This document shows, one piece after another, positions 44,757 through 57,429 of a stretch of DNA of 64,000 nucleotides. The stretch is from Sinohyriopsis cumingii. Its lineage: Eukaryota > Mollusca > Bivalvia > Unionida > Unionidae. The stretch covers positions 52,135,574 through 52,199,573 of the forward strand of contig CM068842.1 in the NCBI GenBank assembly GCA_028554795.2, in the 5' to 3' direction. The position numbers were made by a program, and so were the translations under genes. The notes beneath the pieces are model-generated. The model was not told where the DNA came from, made no database searches, and worked only from the letters and a program-made list of their open reading frames with translations. Each line of letters opens with the position of its first letter. The first letter of the stretch is position 1.

Positions 44757-45710
44757 GTTATGTATATTTAATTTGTTTGTTTGTTAGTTTTTACATTTTG
44801 TTTTATTTCATTACATGCTATTGTGATATAATATTGTATGCTGGACTTGACCTTGTCCAAAATTAAGTTCATTTCTGCTTGACCTGATTGACTTTTTAAA
44901 ATTTCATTTTATGTAAATAACTAACACATAGCTAAATTATTCTCTTTGTGTATGAGCTTAATATCAGGATCTTTATTAATAGAAGAAGTAAACATGTTTT
45001 TTTAGATCAGGGTTTTGGACTATCCTAGTGAATTTGACAGGTTATGGTTTTATTTTGTACACATCTGGATCATTATAAAAGGTTATTTTCTATCAGGTAA
45101 TGGGTTTTTATTTTGAAATTACTAATTGTGACCTGAGGTCAAGTAGAGAACTATATAACCTTTTGATTGTGAGGATCTGGTCATTCGTGCTTTAACATCA
45201 GCACTTTCAAGCTGTATAGTATATGTTTTGACCAGTAGTTTTGGGCTGGAATTTTTTTTTTTTGATCAAATTGTTGAATGAATTTAAGTGATTATTTTCT
45301 CTGGAAACGCTAAAGTGCCCCGATAAAATTCTTGGATAAAGACATTCGCTGGAATTTATACCGAATTCAAACCTGGAATTATATTACTGTGATTCAACGA
45401 AAGACTGCTGGTACATCAACCTTTTAATAGCATCCACAGACACGTCATCGACGTCAGTTTGGGGATTTTTTCTGGACTTTAACTGAGTTTTATTCAAGAA
45501 TTTAAATTGTTAGGACTTGTGCCTGTAATTCTTGGAATATTTTAGGATTTAATTTACAATACAGTAAGTTCTTTTTTTTTTCTTTTTCATTTGCACTTTG
45601 TATTCTAGGGAAAGAAATATATTTGTTAAATTTTGCAAAGCTTGTTGTATTTTTGTCTTTTCTGTCACTTGTTGTAAGCACTCGTAACAATTGTTTAAGT
45701 TAGCTAGGCA
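44757..45710 (-). repeat. Repeat D copy 5, longest uninterrupted copy
   Basis: The reverse complement aligns with copy 4 (22,605-22,673 plus 25,076-25,925) over its full length, and with 1-455 in part. It runs straight through the site where the 2.4 kb transposon sits in copy 4 (about 45,612-45,630 here). At about 950 bp it best defines the family. No coding frame, terminal repeats or tRNA-like boxes are evident, so its class is open. Confidence 0.8.
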
Positions 45711-45872
45711 TGTTCTACCCAAAGCTTGTTAATGAATATATTCCAGACTTTAGATCAGTCAAGAACCATGTGATCGGCCGACAAGAACAACCATAAGAGA
45801 TTGTAAGTCTCTCTCAAAAATCAGAGACCATCGGGAAGAAATCCAACACTATTCAATAGCTGGAATTGGGCA

Positions 45873-45913
<41 letters not shown>

Positions 45914-46628
45914 TATCTTTCTCTTAAGCGTTAAATTCCGTCTCCTCGTCAATTCCGTCTCCTTTTAATATAAAACAGTTCTCTACATTAGTGTTAACTC
46001 TCCGGTGTTCAGACAATGTACACCGATTCAAACAGGAAAGAAAAGTATGACTGTGGGATGATAGGGTTAATTATATTGGTGTTGATGGTTGGTTAGTTTT
46101 ATCTCTAACCTAAACAGATGCTTCCACGACCAATAGTACCATCTGAAATCTAAAATTGGTTGTTGATATTAAAGACTTGAAAACGATCAATCTTTGCCAC
46201 ATTGATAACCTTTTGAAGCCTCGGTATTACTGTTGACCTTATAGAGGCGGATATCTCTTACAGAGAAAATTGGCCACTTGAGTACCAGAGATATATGTAA
46301 ACAGACACCACTGTAAGGCAATAAATACGTTGCATGCTCTTATACCCTGTATTATATTAAAATTATGCATCCTATACATTTTTTATATATTCAAGGAATA
46401 TGACTACTGCAAAATTACGTTAGACATGTCAACAATGTCGGGGCTCCCGGCTGACAGCCATGGCCGTTCACAAAAATGCTTCTTGTCGTTTTGATTGGTA
46501 ATAATGAGCTGTTATGTACTATTGCCTTGCCAAAAACAACGTCGATTTATTTTTGAAATAACTTCGATTAAATATGATAAATATGTTACATAATCTCCCA
46601 TAATTCGAAAACAAATCTTCCATAATTA
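45711..46628. other. Unassigned sequence with (TC)n
   Basis: (TC)n microsatellite at 45,874-45,910. The rest has no recognisable gene. Confidence 0.4.
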
Positions 46629-46794
46629 GGGGCTCCGGTTGGCCGAGTGGTCTAACGTGCTCGTCTTTACAGATCACTTGTATCTCAAGTCTGTCCGCGT
46701 GGGTCTGAGTCTCTGCCCAGCCAATGTGGGTGTGTGAGAAAGCTCGCCAGTAGTTTCCCGTACGTCAGTGGTTCCTCGCGGGGTCTTTCTGGTT
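46629..46794 (+). mobile_element. SINE family A, 3'-truncated copy
   Basis: It starts with the tRNA-like head ('ggttggccgagtggtctaac', B-box region 'gggtctgagtc') and continues through 'cagccaatgtgggt.tgtgagaaagc' to a degraded 'ggttcctcgcggggtctttc', then stops. The 3' half is missing, which is unusual for a retroposed copy and suggests later deletion. Confidence 0.85.
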
Positions 46795-47941
46795 ATCAAT
46801 AGTTTTCTTCTTTTACCACTAAGTTGACATTTTTTCAAAGTTACTTAATTTTCTAGAAATACTTCTAATTAATAGTTCTCAAAAGATGTGACATTTCAAA
46901 CGTAGGAAATTTTGCTGAACGTTCAAAGATGCAATCCAGTTTTAAGCAAATTTCATTGACAGAAAATCAAGTAATATGTTAAGACGTATATATAGACTGA
47001 AAACGATTCCGCAATTTTATCCTTTAGCTATAAAACTCATTCATGGTGACACACGATGCCGCTACCGATCGCAATTTAATCCCATAATGCAGCGCGCTTA
47101 TAGGATTTGTTGACGTGCAAAATGTCATCATTTGGACGAATTTTAATCGTAATATAGTACATAGGATCTTTCTTTAACCTTACAATTCAATAAGTGAAAC
47201 ATTGCACTCTACGGGATTTAAAACTTTCCTCGCACTACAAATTCCTTTCAATGAGTCTTGCGCTAATACGATGTAGAGCCATCACAGAATGGAGAAAAAT
47301 AATATTTTTCAACAGGGTTTACATTAGTTTGGAATTAGCGTTTACGTTTCGCCTAGCAATAAGGTGTATTTCGATCGCCTGTCTATTATTTACTGGAGAT
47401 ATGAATGATTCTGAAATAAAATTGCACTTAACGGTTTTGAATAACGGTTTTTCAAATAAATCACATTAACGCCTCGTCACGGAAAACAACGCAGTATGAT
47501 ATCATTTCTCGGCGAAAGTGCCATAGCCCTCAACGCGATAGTAAATAGAACCAAGCTTAGACTTGAAAGTCATTTTTCAAACTTCGGCCATCCGAGAGAT
47601 TTTTAAATGTCACGTATTCTAAAGCAGTAAGATTAAATTCATCCACGTCTGTATAAGATTTCCTGTAGTGAAGCTCAGTAATCTTAATGAGCATTTAGTA
47701 GAAACGTTACATATAACGATCGTTTACATACATATGCGTACTTAATAAGTGATCGAGTTTCTCGTTAGTTCTTTTGTTGGTAAGAAAATAATATCAGTAA
47801 CGTTAAGACTTCGTTAGATACTTGACACTTCAGGATGAAAGTTACCACTGATTAATATATGATAAGAAAATTAGAAGAAAAGAGAAAACCAAAAAAGTTG
47901 TAACTTATGTTGCAAACCTATTACTTTGACTGAAGAAAAAA

Positions 47942-47945
<4 letters not shown>
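46795..47945. other. Unassigned sequence
   Basis: A 91-codon frame at 47,194-47,469 has no family motif. Nothing else recognised. Confidence 0.4.
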
Positions 47946-48563
<618 letters not shown>

Positions 48564-48607
48564 TATACATACATACATACATACATACACACACACGCAC
48601 TCACTCA

Positions 48608-48639
<32 letters not shown>

Positions 48640-48768
48640 CATACATACATACATACATACACATGCATGCATGCAGGCATGCAGGCAGGCAGGCAGACAG
48701 ACAAGCAGGCACGCAAAATGACAGTTGCGAAGACATGGGAGAGAGAGAGAGAAAGAGAGAGAGAGAGA
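48564..48768. repeat. Complex microsatellite block
   Basis: In order: (ATAC)n, (AC)n, (CACT)/(CACG)n, (AC)n, (ATAC)n, (ATGC)/(AGGC)n, and after a short gap (GA)n. Frames of 82-114 codons across it are artefacts. Confidence 0.95.
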
Positions 48769-49569
48769 TTCAACAAACAGGAAATGTGGATGTGCGACCT
48801 ACCAAGTGTGGTTTCATTATTATATGCCGTACGATCCCCTTTTTAGTGATTCGTTATAATGATATGAAGTAGCCAGATTTATCAACATTATCAGCTATAT
48901 GAGTTACTACTAACATAGTAAATGTAAGAGCCAGGGTCGGGCTCACAACTAAAGCGACTTAGAATGCATGACTCCCACTGCTTAAAGGACAGTAAAATCA
49001 GTCCTGCAAATAAATACCTCCGTCATCTCCCCCCAACCCTATCTTTCTGCCATATTTAAAGCAGGTACACGTATCTCTTTATAGCCGAAGTAAGGGGGTG
49101 GGGTCAATGATTTGGTTGAAAGTCCGATACCTGTTCTTTTATTTATCAATGGCATGCATATTTCGAGATAAATGTTTGTTGTATTTTAAACAGGTGTTCT
49201 TATGTTTATATAATGTATAGTTTTAATAATATTGTGTGAAGTAAACATTGATTAGATACAATTGTCCTGGATGGGTATCATGGTCAGTGACCCACACGTC
49301 ATTAAATACTGTATAATATAGCATTTGTGAAGCTTATTGCGCTGAAAGTTGACCAACTTGTTAAAATACTCAAATACCCGTGAATCACAATCATTTACGC
49401 AAATGAATGCTGTTTTTCTGTTAAAGCTCTGACTCAAAGAATAAGACTTATCAAGGATACATATACATTTCATTTGAGTTAGAACCAAGCAATCGCTTGG
49501 AAAGTGAGCAAGAAAGGAAACAACAGTAGTCTTTTTTGACAGTTTGTTTTTTAACCATTACTAAGCTAA
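48769..49569. other. Unassigned sequence
   Basis: No gene recognised. A 78-codon minus frame (49,252-49,488) lacks any motif. Confidence 0.4.
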
Positions 49570-50372
49570 CCACAGAGTCATTTAGAAATAAAATAATTCA
49601 AACACCTTTTAGTAGCCCACATAGTCATTTAGAAATAAAATAATTCAAACACCTTTTAGTAGCCCACAGAGTCATTTAGAAATAAAATAATTCAAACACC
49701 TTTTAGTAGCCCACAGAGTCATTTAGAAATAAAATAATTCAAACACCTTTTAGTAGCCCACAGTCATTTAGAGATAAAATAATTCAAACACATTTTAGTA
49801 GCCCACAGAGTCATTTAGAAATAAAATAATTCAAACACCTTTTAGTAGCCCACAGAGTCATTTAGAGATAAAGTAATTCAAACACCTTTTAGTAGCCCAC
49901 AGAGTCATTTAGAGATAAAATAATTCAAACACCTTTTAGTAGGCCACATAGTCATTTAGAGATAAAATAATTCAAACACCTTTTAGTAGCCCACAGAGTC
50001 ATTTAGAAATAAAATAATTCAAACACCTTTTAGTAGCCCACATAGTCATTTAGAGATAAAATAATTCAAACACCTTTTAGTAGCCCACAGTCATTTAGAA
50101 ATAAAATAATTCAAACACCTTTTAGTAGCCCACAGAGTCATTTAGAGATAAAATAATTCAAACACCTTTTAGTAGCCCACAGTCATTTAGAAATAAAATA
50201 ATTAAAACACCTTTTAGTAGCCCACAGAGTCATTTAGAGATAAAATAATTCAAATACCTTTTAGTAGCCCAGAGTCATTTAGAGATAAAATAATTCAAAC
50301 ACCTTTTAGTAGCCCACAGAGTCATTTAGAAATAAAATAATTCAAACACCTTTTAGTAGCCCACAGTCATGT
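49570..50372. repeat. 47-bp satellite array, class A block (about 17-18 copies)
   Basis: Units 'cacagagtcatttagaaata' + 'aaataattcaaacacctttt' + 'agtagcc' are almost identical to one another. The main variants are AAATA/GATA and a recurrent 4-bp deletion giving 'cacagtcattt'. High similarity implies recent expansion or homogenisation. Confidence 0.95.
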
Positions 50373-51852
50373 AGAGACAGAATAATACAAACACAATTTC
50401 GCAGTTCATATAGCCATTTAGTGGGAGAATCATTCAAATACCATTTAGTAATCCATACGTTATTTATAGACAGAATAATTCAAATACCATTTAGTAATCC
50501 ATATAGTTATTTATAGACAGAATACTTCAAATATCATATAGTAATCCATATTGTTATTGACAGAATAATTCAAATACCATTTGGTAGTCCATATATTTAT
50601 TTATAGACAGAATACTTCAAGCGCCATTTAGTAGTCCATACTGTTATTTATAGACAGAATACTTCAAATAAAATGTAGTAATCCATATTGTTATTTATAG
50701 ACAGAATACTTCAAATACCATTTAGTAGTCCATATAGTTATTTATAGACAGAATACTTCAAATACCATTTAGTAATCCATATAGTTATTTACAGACAGAT
50801 TACTTCAAATACCATTTAGTAGTCCATATAGTTATTTATAGACAGAATACTTCAAAAGCCATTTAGTAGTCCACATAGTTATTTATAGACAGAATACTTC
50901 AAATAAAATTTAGTAGTCCATATAGTTATTTATAGCCAGAATACTTTAAATACCAGTTAATAGTCCATATAGTTATTTATAGACAGAATACTTTAAATAC
51001 CATTTAGTAGTCCATATATTTATTTATAGACAGAATACTTCAAATAAAATTTAGTAATCCATATAGTTATTTATAGACAGAATACTTCAAATACCCTTCA
51101 GAAGTCCATATAGTTATTTATAGACAGAATACTTCAAAAGCCATTTAGTAGTCCATATAGTTATTTATAGACAGAATAATTCAAATACCATTTAGTAGTC
51201 TATACAGTTATTTATAGACAGAATAATTCAAATACCATTTAGTAGTCCATATAGTTATTTATAGCCAGAATACTTTAAATACCATTTAGTAGTCCATATA
51301 TTTATTTATAGACAGAATACTTTAAATACCATTTAGTAGTCCATATAGTTATTTATAGACAGAATACTTTAAATACCAGTTAATAGTCCATATAGTTATT
51401 TATAAACAGAATACTTTAAATACCATTTAGTAGTCCATATAGTTATTTATAGACAGAATACTTCAAATACCATTTAGTAATCCATATAGTTATTTACAGA
51501 CAGATTACTTCAAATACCATTTAGAAGTCCATATATTTATTAATAGACAGACTACTTTAAAAACCATTTAGTACTCCAAATAGTTATTTATAGGCAGAAT
51601 AATTCAAATACCATTTAGTAGTCCATATATTTATTTATAGACAGAATACTTCAAGTACCATTTTGTAGTCCATACAGTTATTTATAGACAGAATCATTCA
51701 AATACGATTTAGCAACCCATATAGTCATATACAGGCATAATAATTAAAACACCATTTAGTAGTCCACAAAATTATTTAGAGCTAGAATAATTCCAACGCG
51801 AGTTAGCAGTCAACAGAGTCATTTAGAGATAGAATAATTCAAAAACCATAAA
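50373..51852. repeat. 47-bp satellite array, class B block (about 30 copies), A-like units at the far end
   Basis: Same period and alignable with class A, but the typical unit is 'atagttatttatagacagaa' + 'tacttcaaataccatttagt' + 'agtccat'. Copies differ from each other by several bases. The last few units (about 51,700-51,852) drift back toward class A ('cagagtcatttagagataga'). Confidence 0.93.
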
Positions 51853-53264
51853 TACTGAAACTTACCGGAAAGAGATGTAATACCTGTATGCAAATATGCA
51901 CTACAACTTTGCTGTGAATTAGTCTCTAGTAACGGTGGTACGTTCAGGAGTTGAAAAACGTAGATGCAGTGCAAACACTGGTGAGCAAGGTTTTCAGTTA
52001 GTATGGAGAGACAATTCGATCAACAGATAAACCATTACTATGTAGCAGTTTTCAAATGTTCATCATTTTAGCAAATGTAAATAGGGCCGAGTGAAATATA
52101 AAGCTTGCCATGATCGTTCTCATCTTGGCAACGTTAAATCTCATTTTGACCGAACAATGTCAGTTGATAACATGATAACAAACTACTTTGATTTAATTAG
52201 CAATGGCAGCATATCCCACCAACGTACTGCATAACTGGTACTTGGGTCACCTTTTTCTTGCTGCAAATACACATAAAACTTAGAATTGCGAGACAAAAAT
52301 GTGGTACTGTCAGGTTCATTTCAGCATGTTATTAGCTTGCTAACAAAACATCTGCTTGATGCATAAGGGTGCACTGAATAGGATTTTTTTTTAAAAATAC
52401 AAATATAATAGACATTAAATCATGGACCAAAACTTTCACCTATAGATTCATCCTCCAGAAAGTGTATCCCGTCGCAAGATCATCGATATATCTTAATGAG
52501 AAAATAAATGTACTTAAACAAAGACGAAACCAACTGATACCGATATTTAAGGGGAAATACAAATTAAGCACACATTCCATTTTGCGCTCCAAGTACAAGA
52601 ACATATTAAAGGGTAGAATGATTTTGCTATATTTCTTTTCTTTGTTAGAATTATCCATAAGCAGCCCTTCGTTTTCTTTAGTCCTTAATGGACATTCAAG
52701 AAAAAAGAGCTGATGATTGAGAATCCCTAAAATGTCAACAAAAGATGAATGTATCTGAGGACTGAAAAACAAATACAATACACATGAAAAATCTTTCGGT
52801 GAGATGTGTTTACCTGATATTTCCATTAGAAGAGAATGAAATGCCCTTGATGACACTATATGAAAGCATCGATTATGTGCTGGTAATTGAATAGCTAGAG
52901 GTATTTAAAACTCAGTCATATTTCAAGTCCATACCGGATCATAAAGCGCGAGACAGGTTTGCAATAGTTTCTCGTCACGAAATACCGTGTCTTGAAATCT
53001 TAATTTACTGCTGATAAAGTTTTATATCATAATAATGCCTATATTTAAAAAAAGAAAAACTCTCCTGAGAAATAAGTATACCAGGAGAAAGTGAAGTTCT
53101 GTATTACACAATGAAATAGAAACGCTTGTGCTGTTTTGATCAAAATGTGACTCACATATCTAAGGAGGTCTTATTTGAATGATGTACAGTGGTTTTAAAT
53201 TCAAACTATCAATTGTGCCGCGTTCTATCAAGAGCTCTTCCGTCAAACACAAAGGCTCATATTA
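51853..53264. other. Unassigned sequence with a 138-codon frame
   Basis: The minus frame at 52,440-52,856 encodes 138 residues, hydrophobic and aromatic-rich, with an 83-codon plus frame (52,462-52,713) overlapping it. Neither shows a known motif and at most one could be real. Nothing else recognised. Confidence 0.3.
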
Positions 53265-53490
53265 TCTTACGACAAATATGTATTTATCAAACGTTTATAC
53301 AACAAATATGTATTTATCAAACGCTTATACAACAAATATGTATTTATCAAACGTTTATACAACAAATATGTATTTATCAAACGTTTATACAACAAATATG
53401 TATTTAGCAAACATTTATACAACAAATATGTATTTATCAAACGCTTATACAACAAATATGTATTTATCAAACGTTTATACAACTATTTAT
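53265..53490. repeat. Minisatellite, 30-bp unit, about 7.5 copies
   Basis: The unit is 'caaatatgtatttatcaaac' + 'gtttatacaa', nearly perfect. The length is a multiple of three, so a 130-codon plus frame (53,179-53,571) carries a ten-residue repeat (TTNMYLSNVY) and the opposite strand is open too (MYKRLINTYLL). I regard these as by-products of the array. Confidence 0.93.
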
Positions 53491-53584
53491 TTTATAAATT
53501 GTTTTATTAATCTCCGAACGTTTCTTGCATCAACAGAAGCGGACGACGTTCTCGCGTGCTTGAAGCGCTAATTGCAAGAGTATA

Positions 53585-53840
53585 TCGATCTAAAGGTGTT
53601 TCGCCTCTGAAGTCGTGTGCTTGATATAAGTTTGTGATCAAAAGGTGTTTCGAAGTTTTGCGTCCGAAGTCGTGTGCTTGATACAAGTTTGTGATCAAAA
53701 GGTGTTTCGAAGTTTTGCCTAAAAAGTTGTGTGCTAGATATAAGTTTGTGATATAAAGGTGTTTCGACGTTTTGCGTCCGATGTCGTGTGCTTGATATAA
53801 GTTTGTGATATGAAGGTGTTTCGAAGTTTTGCGTCTGTGT
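53585..53840. repeat. Minisatellite, 57-bp unit, about 4.5 copies
   Basis: The unit is 'aaggtgtttcgaagttttgc' + 'gtccgaagtcgtgtgcttga' + 'tataagtttgtgatcaa'. The multiple-of-three length keeps a 136-codon minus frame (53,568-53,978) open with a 19-residue repeat. It directly follows the 30-bp array. Confidence 0.9.
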
Positions 53841-54700
53841 GTTTGCTTTATGTTTGAGTTTGTTAATGCTTCCTGCTTTCTTCAAGCTTTTGTTTATGAT
53901 ATGCATCAAGGAATCTAGGCACCTAGAAGACACATAAACTGATATTGTATTACTGTTCTTATTTAGTAACTCCAACACTTCTTCAGTATATTGAAGTGTC
54001 TCCTATCTAATTACTATTACGAGTGATACGAAACAGAGGAAAGTAAGAACCAGATGGAAACAAATAATTGCAGTATTGAGAAAGTAAACACTTTTATTCA
54101 ATATATATTAATCTTTCTAAAATTTGATCCTAAGTTTGCGGTCATGCGATACATCGCACGATCATTGTGAAGTATTTACAGAATTTGTTTGGCTTTATTA
54201 CAAATGTCGGCTATGTTCGAATAATACATTACTCAGCACGAAAACTACAATAACGACATACATTCTTCTTATAGTTCTTTATTAGCTTTGTTGGTACGTG
54301 TTAGTTTATATTAATAGAAAACCTTAAATGCACCGGGTCAGATTAGATTGATTTGATATGATCTTCAATATACTCTTAAACCGAAACAATATTTCATTAA
54401 GGTCATCAATAGCCTTGTTATCAATAATCTTAGACGTATAACCGACTGTGAGTAGTGCTGGGTGTTGCCATTATGAAGTCATGCCTAGTATAATCACTTT
54501 TAATACGAGAAAAACTTCAAACAACATTTAACTTGTCTTACAATTAAAATAAATTAAAGCGATAGATGGATATGGCAGTCAAACATTATTAAAGCGTTAT
54601 CTTCACAATAGCGATAAGAAATAGTAAACAAAGATTGTATGTTAAATTTGAAAATTAAGCTCTTTTTAAATTTTAACAGAAAAGTAAAACAAGCCTCATG
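53841..54700. other. Unassigned AT-rich sequence
   Basis: No gene or named repeat recognised between the minisatellites and the retroelement remains. Confidence 0.4.
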
Positions 54701-54719
54701 ATATAATTCTTGTAGAAAC

Positions 54720-55010
54720 ATGAGTGTACTTGAGATAAAAATTCTTGTATGGTGTGAGTGTACTCGAGATATAACTCAAGAGATGTGCCATGACAAAACA
54801 AGACCGACAATCATGAGCTCCACGTACAATGGAAATATGGGGAAATTCAATAGCACACTTGAAGTTATTATGGCAATGTACTGTGAATCAAAACGGAACT
54901 GTTGGGATGAAATACTACCACATGTTATGATTGCATACAGCTCCTCCTAAATATGATGACTTTAGGATGAGAAGGTGTCATGCCAAGTTGGAATTGAGTA
55001 TCGCAACGAT
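54720..55010 (+). pseudogene. Ty3/Gypsy integrase core, C-terminal part, decayed
   Basis: The 76-codon frame contains the typical end of a retroelement integrase core. A degenerate ST(Y)NGNMGKFNSTLEVIMAM stretch corresponds to the usual region around the catalytic Glu helix (G..E.FN.TL), but Glu is replaced by Lys here. WDEILPHVMIAYSSS follows, then past a stop NMMTLG-like coding. It reads on the plus strand, opposite to the gag-pol remains at 56.8-60.2 kb. It is interrupted downstream by a mariner remnant and resumes near 56,180. It is non-functional. Confidence 0.8.
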
Positions 55011-55029
55011 ACCTGTAAATGTGAGTAGT

Positions 55030-55870
55030 GCGAGGGGTATTTAAGACGTTCTGAATATTAGTGCACTTGGACACAATTTCTCAATCTGATTATCCAAATA
55101 TTAAATGCCATTTGATATCCATGTGTTGATGTTTATACACTGGAAAACTGCACGTCCAGCCGCATGGCGGTTTTCAAATCGTCTGCACCTCAGCGAATCC
55201 TTGATAAAGGATTCGACCAAAATTCACATGGAGCTAAATCAGGGCTGTGTGGAGACTAGCAAATTTTGGGTGATGTGCTCCTTTAGAAAGTCAGATTTAT
55301 GCGTTGTCATGGATCAGATGGGTACTGATGCGCAGACGGTTGGTTCAGTGGAGTTCCACAAAGTTTGACAGCACTTTGAAGGCATACAAATGTGCAGCGA
55401 TGCTATCAGATCCCGGCACAGGTACCTGGAAGACCTGGCTTTTTGCATAAAAGATAACGTATACAAAACTCTTTTGACGGACCGACTACGTAAAGCGATT
55501 TTTTGGTTTTCTCCGATACACACTTGATTATTTTCTCTTGAGTCTGATTTACGAATGGTAAATCCATGTTTCATCACATCTGCCAATCTTATTCAAATGA
55601 CCTAGGTCGATTATTTTCAGATTTGGCGATTTCATTTCGAATCTGTTTTATGATCAGCCATCAACAAATGCGGGACCAATCTTGCACAGACCTTTCAGAG
55701 CTTCTAAATGAATCTGCAGTATATTAAAACCAGTTGACGAATAAAATGACCGTGATAACAGAAATATCTTCCAATGTGTATCGGGAACAACAGCCAATCT
55801 CCGTCCAACAATCGCAGACAGCGGTCTTCAGAACGTGGGCCATCTTCTATGGATTAAACCACCTTAGTAT
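55030..55870 (-). pseudogene. Decayed mariner-family transposase inserted in the Gypsy integrase
   Basis: On the minus strand, in shifting frames, I see KVCARLVPHLL (55,693-55,661), the end of the DNA-binding half. A DETW-like region with RENNQVCIGENQKIAL and VKRVLYT follows (55,560-55,440), and the catalytic-site string HDNA lies at 55,311-55,300. Next come KEHITQN (about 55,280) and a degenerate region before SL.RIR. This order matches mariner transposases (three Asp catalytic site). At least five frameshifts or stops are present. Transposon ends and TA duplications were not resolved. The frames at 55,105-55,368 (plus) and 55,314-55,586 (minus) are pieces or shadows of it. Confidence 0.8.
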
Positions 55871-56179
55871 TGTAGGATATGACCGAGAATTGCATCCGTA
55901 AAACTGATTCAAGTTGGCCTTGATATAAGTCGGAGAGTACCCAAATAGTGCCCATATTTTACAGTATGCTCAATGCACTGTATCCGAACTGAGATCCTTC
56001 TCCTAAATTTTTACGTCAGCATCATTTACCTATGATGATTCACACGCATATATTTGAAGGTGTCTGGCATGCTGCACGTGCAGCAGCGGCTCATTTTATA
56101 GAGAGCTGTTTTGAATATCAATCGGCTTTAAATTTAATCACAGGTTCAATGAAACATAAAAGTTATAATAAAAACATTT

Positions 56180-56463
56180 TTAAATACCCCCAGTATGTTA
56201 TTAACCTGAGGAAGAAATTTGAACTGGTTCGTGCTAGACAAAAAGGGATATATGCAGTCATGACAGGCCGTGTGGGTACACGAACCAGTCAGGAAAGTTG
56301 ATGTCGGAAAAAAAATTGCCTCTTCTTCCTTATTCTTAATTAAACGGATGTTGTAACTTACTGTGTGAAGAGATCAGTGAGACACATTGACTATTTGGCA
56401 CCTTATCATAGAAGAAACAAACCGCCATGGGCAAAGCAGTACCAACCAGTTAAATCTGATTGA
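56180..56463 (+). pseudogene. Ty3/Gypsy integrase C-terminal domain, decayed
   Basis: Pieces QYVINLRKKFELV and ARQKGIY (in the 56,032-56,301 frame), then after a frameshift HDRPCGYTNQ, and finally a frame at 56,374-56,463 reading VRHIDYLAPYHRRNKPPW. This last piece matches the usual tail of Gypsy integrases (a linker, a small barrel domain, and an (R/L)xPY...RPPW ending). It continues the plus-strand piece at 54,720-55,010. Confidence 0.75.
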
Positions 56464-56799
56464 TTCTGAGAATAGTTTATAACTCTACTAACCGTCAGGT
56501 GCACACGTGTTACCGTTATGTCGATCAAATTTATTTCTGATGGATTGTACAGATTATCGAAATGAGCTATTTAGCTCCGTCGGCGATATTATTTTTGTCA
56601 GGGGTGTTAGGTAGCTGGAAGGTGGAGCTCTAACGCTAGTTTTATGTGAAGTTAGGTAATCTGATCAATTAGTTGACTCTCTAGTAATGGTATATATGGA
56701 CGGACAGAATAATTAAAATGCCACCATTATCAGCTGTGATGATGGAAGCGGTGCGTCCACGTTTCCATGGTAATTAAACAGCTACAAGGACTTCGATTT
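56464..56799. other. Junction between the two opposed Gypsy segments
   Basis: No clear coding homology on either strand. If the integrase end was inverted, one inversion breakpoint should lie here. Confidence 0.4.
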
Positions 56800-57262
56800 T
56801 GTTCTGCTAGCATGATGTAATGTCTAAGCCAAAGTTGGGTATATTTTGAAAGTTCCAGTTATTCAGATCCAGATATATCGAGCAAGTACTTTACGAAAAA
56901 GAAGGCCTTCAAACTACAGGTTTTGTTAAAGGGCTATACCAACTTACATGTGAGACAGCTATTAGTTGATTAACTTACAGTTATGGTACATGTGATAATT
57001 ATGAATGCATGTTGTTATGCCATGAAAATACTTAAAGAGCTCTTGTATCTTGTTGTTGAGGACAATGAGCTAAAATCATATAAACCTCCATTTGCCCAAC
57101 TCGCGTTTGCGATACAGCATGCTCCGCTGGCTCCAGAGTGTTTTAAGGAATCCGCACAGCTTGAAATACATTCTCATATCGGTAGTCTGTTTCTTAAGAG
57201 CAGACATTATCAACCCGATATCGGGGTCCTGTTTCTGATGCCTAATTCCATCTGACACCCAT
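56800..57262 (-). pseudogene. Ty3/Gypsy region between RNase H and integrase, decayed
   Basis: The minus strand carries HQKQDPDIGLIMSALKKQ ... LKTLWSQRSMLYRK (57,252-57,100). This is the typical segment following the chromodomain-less RNase H, where residual coding resembles 'Q.DP.I ... LW....L.....LYR'. The integrase zinc-binding part that should come next is too decayed to read. The 90-codon plus frame at 56,983-57,255 is a shadow. Confidence 0.7.
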
Positions 57263-57429
57263 CCAAAAAGCCATAATGAATTGTTCTTTAAATGCTCTAG
57301 TTTGTTCTTTTGTTGGTCCCATTTAGCGACTCTGATGGCTTAAGCTTTGAGTCATAACAGTCACCTATTACTGCCTTCTGTTCTATTGGACTAATAGTTG
57401 TTTGGCACATAGTGTTATTTTCAGATGTT

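Noticed and set aside
52440..52856. Host gene encoding 138 residues
   Set aside because: No motif, promoter or splice evidence. An overlapping frame on the other strand is equally open.
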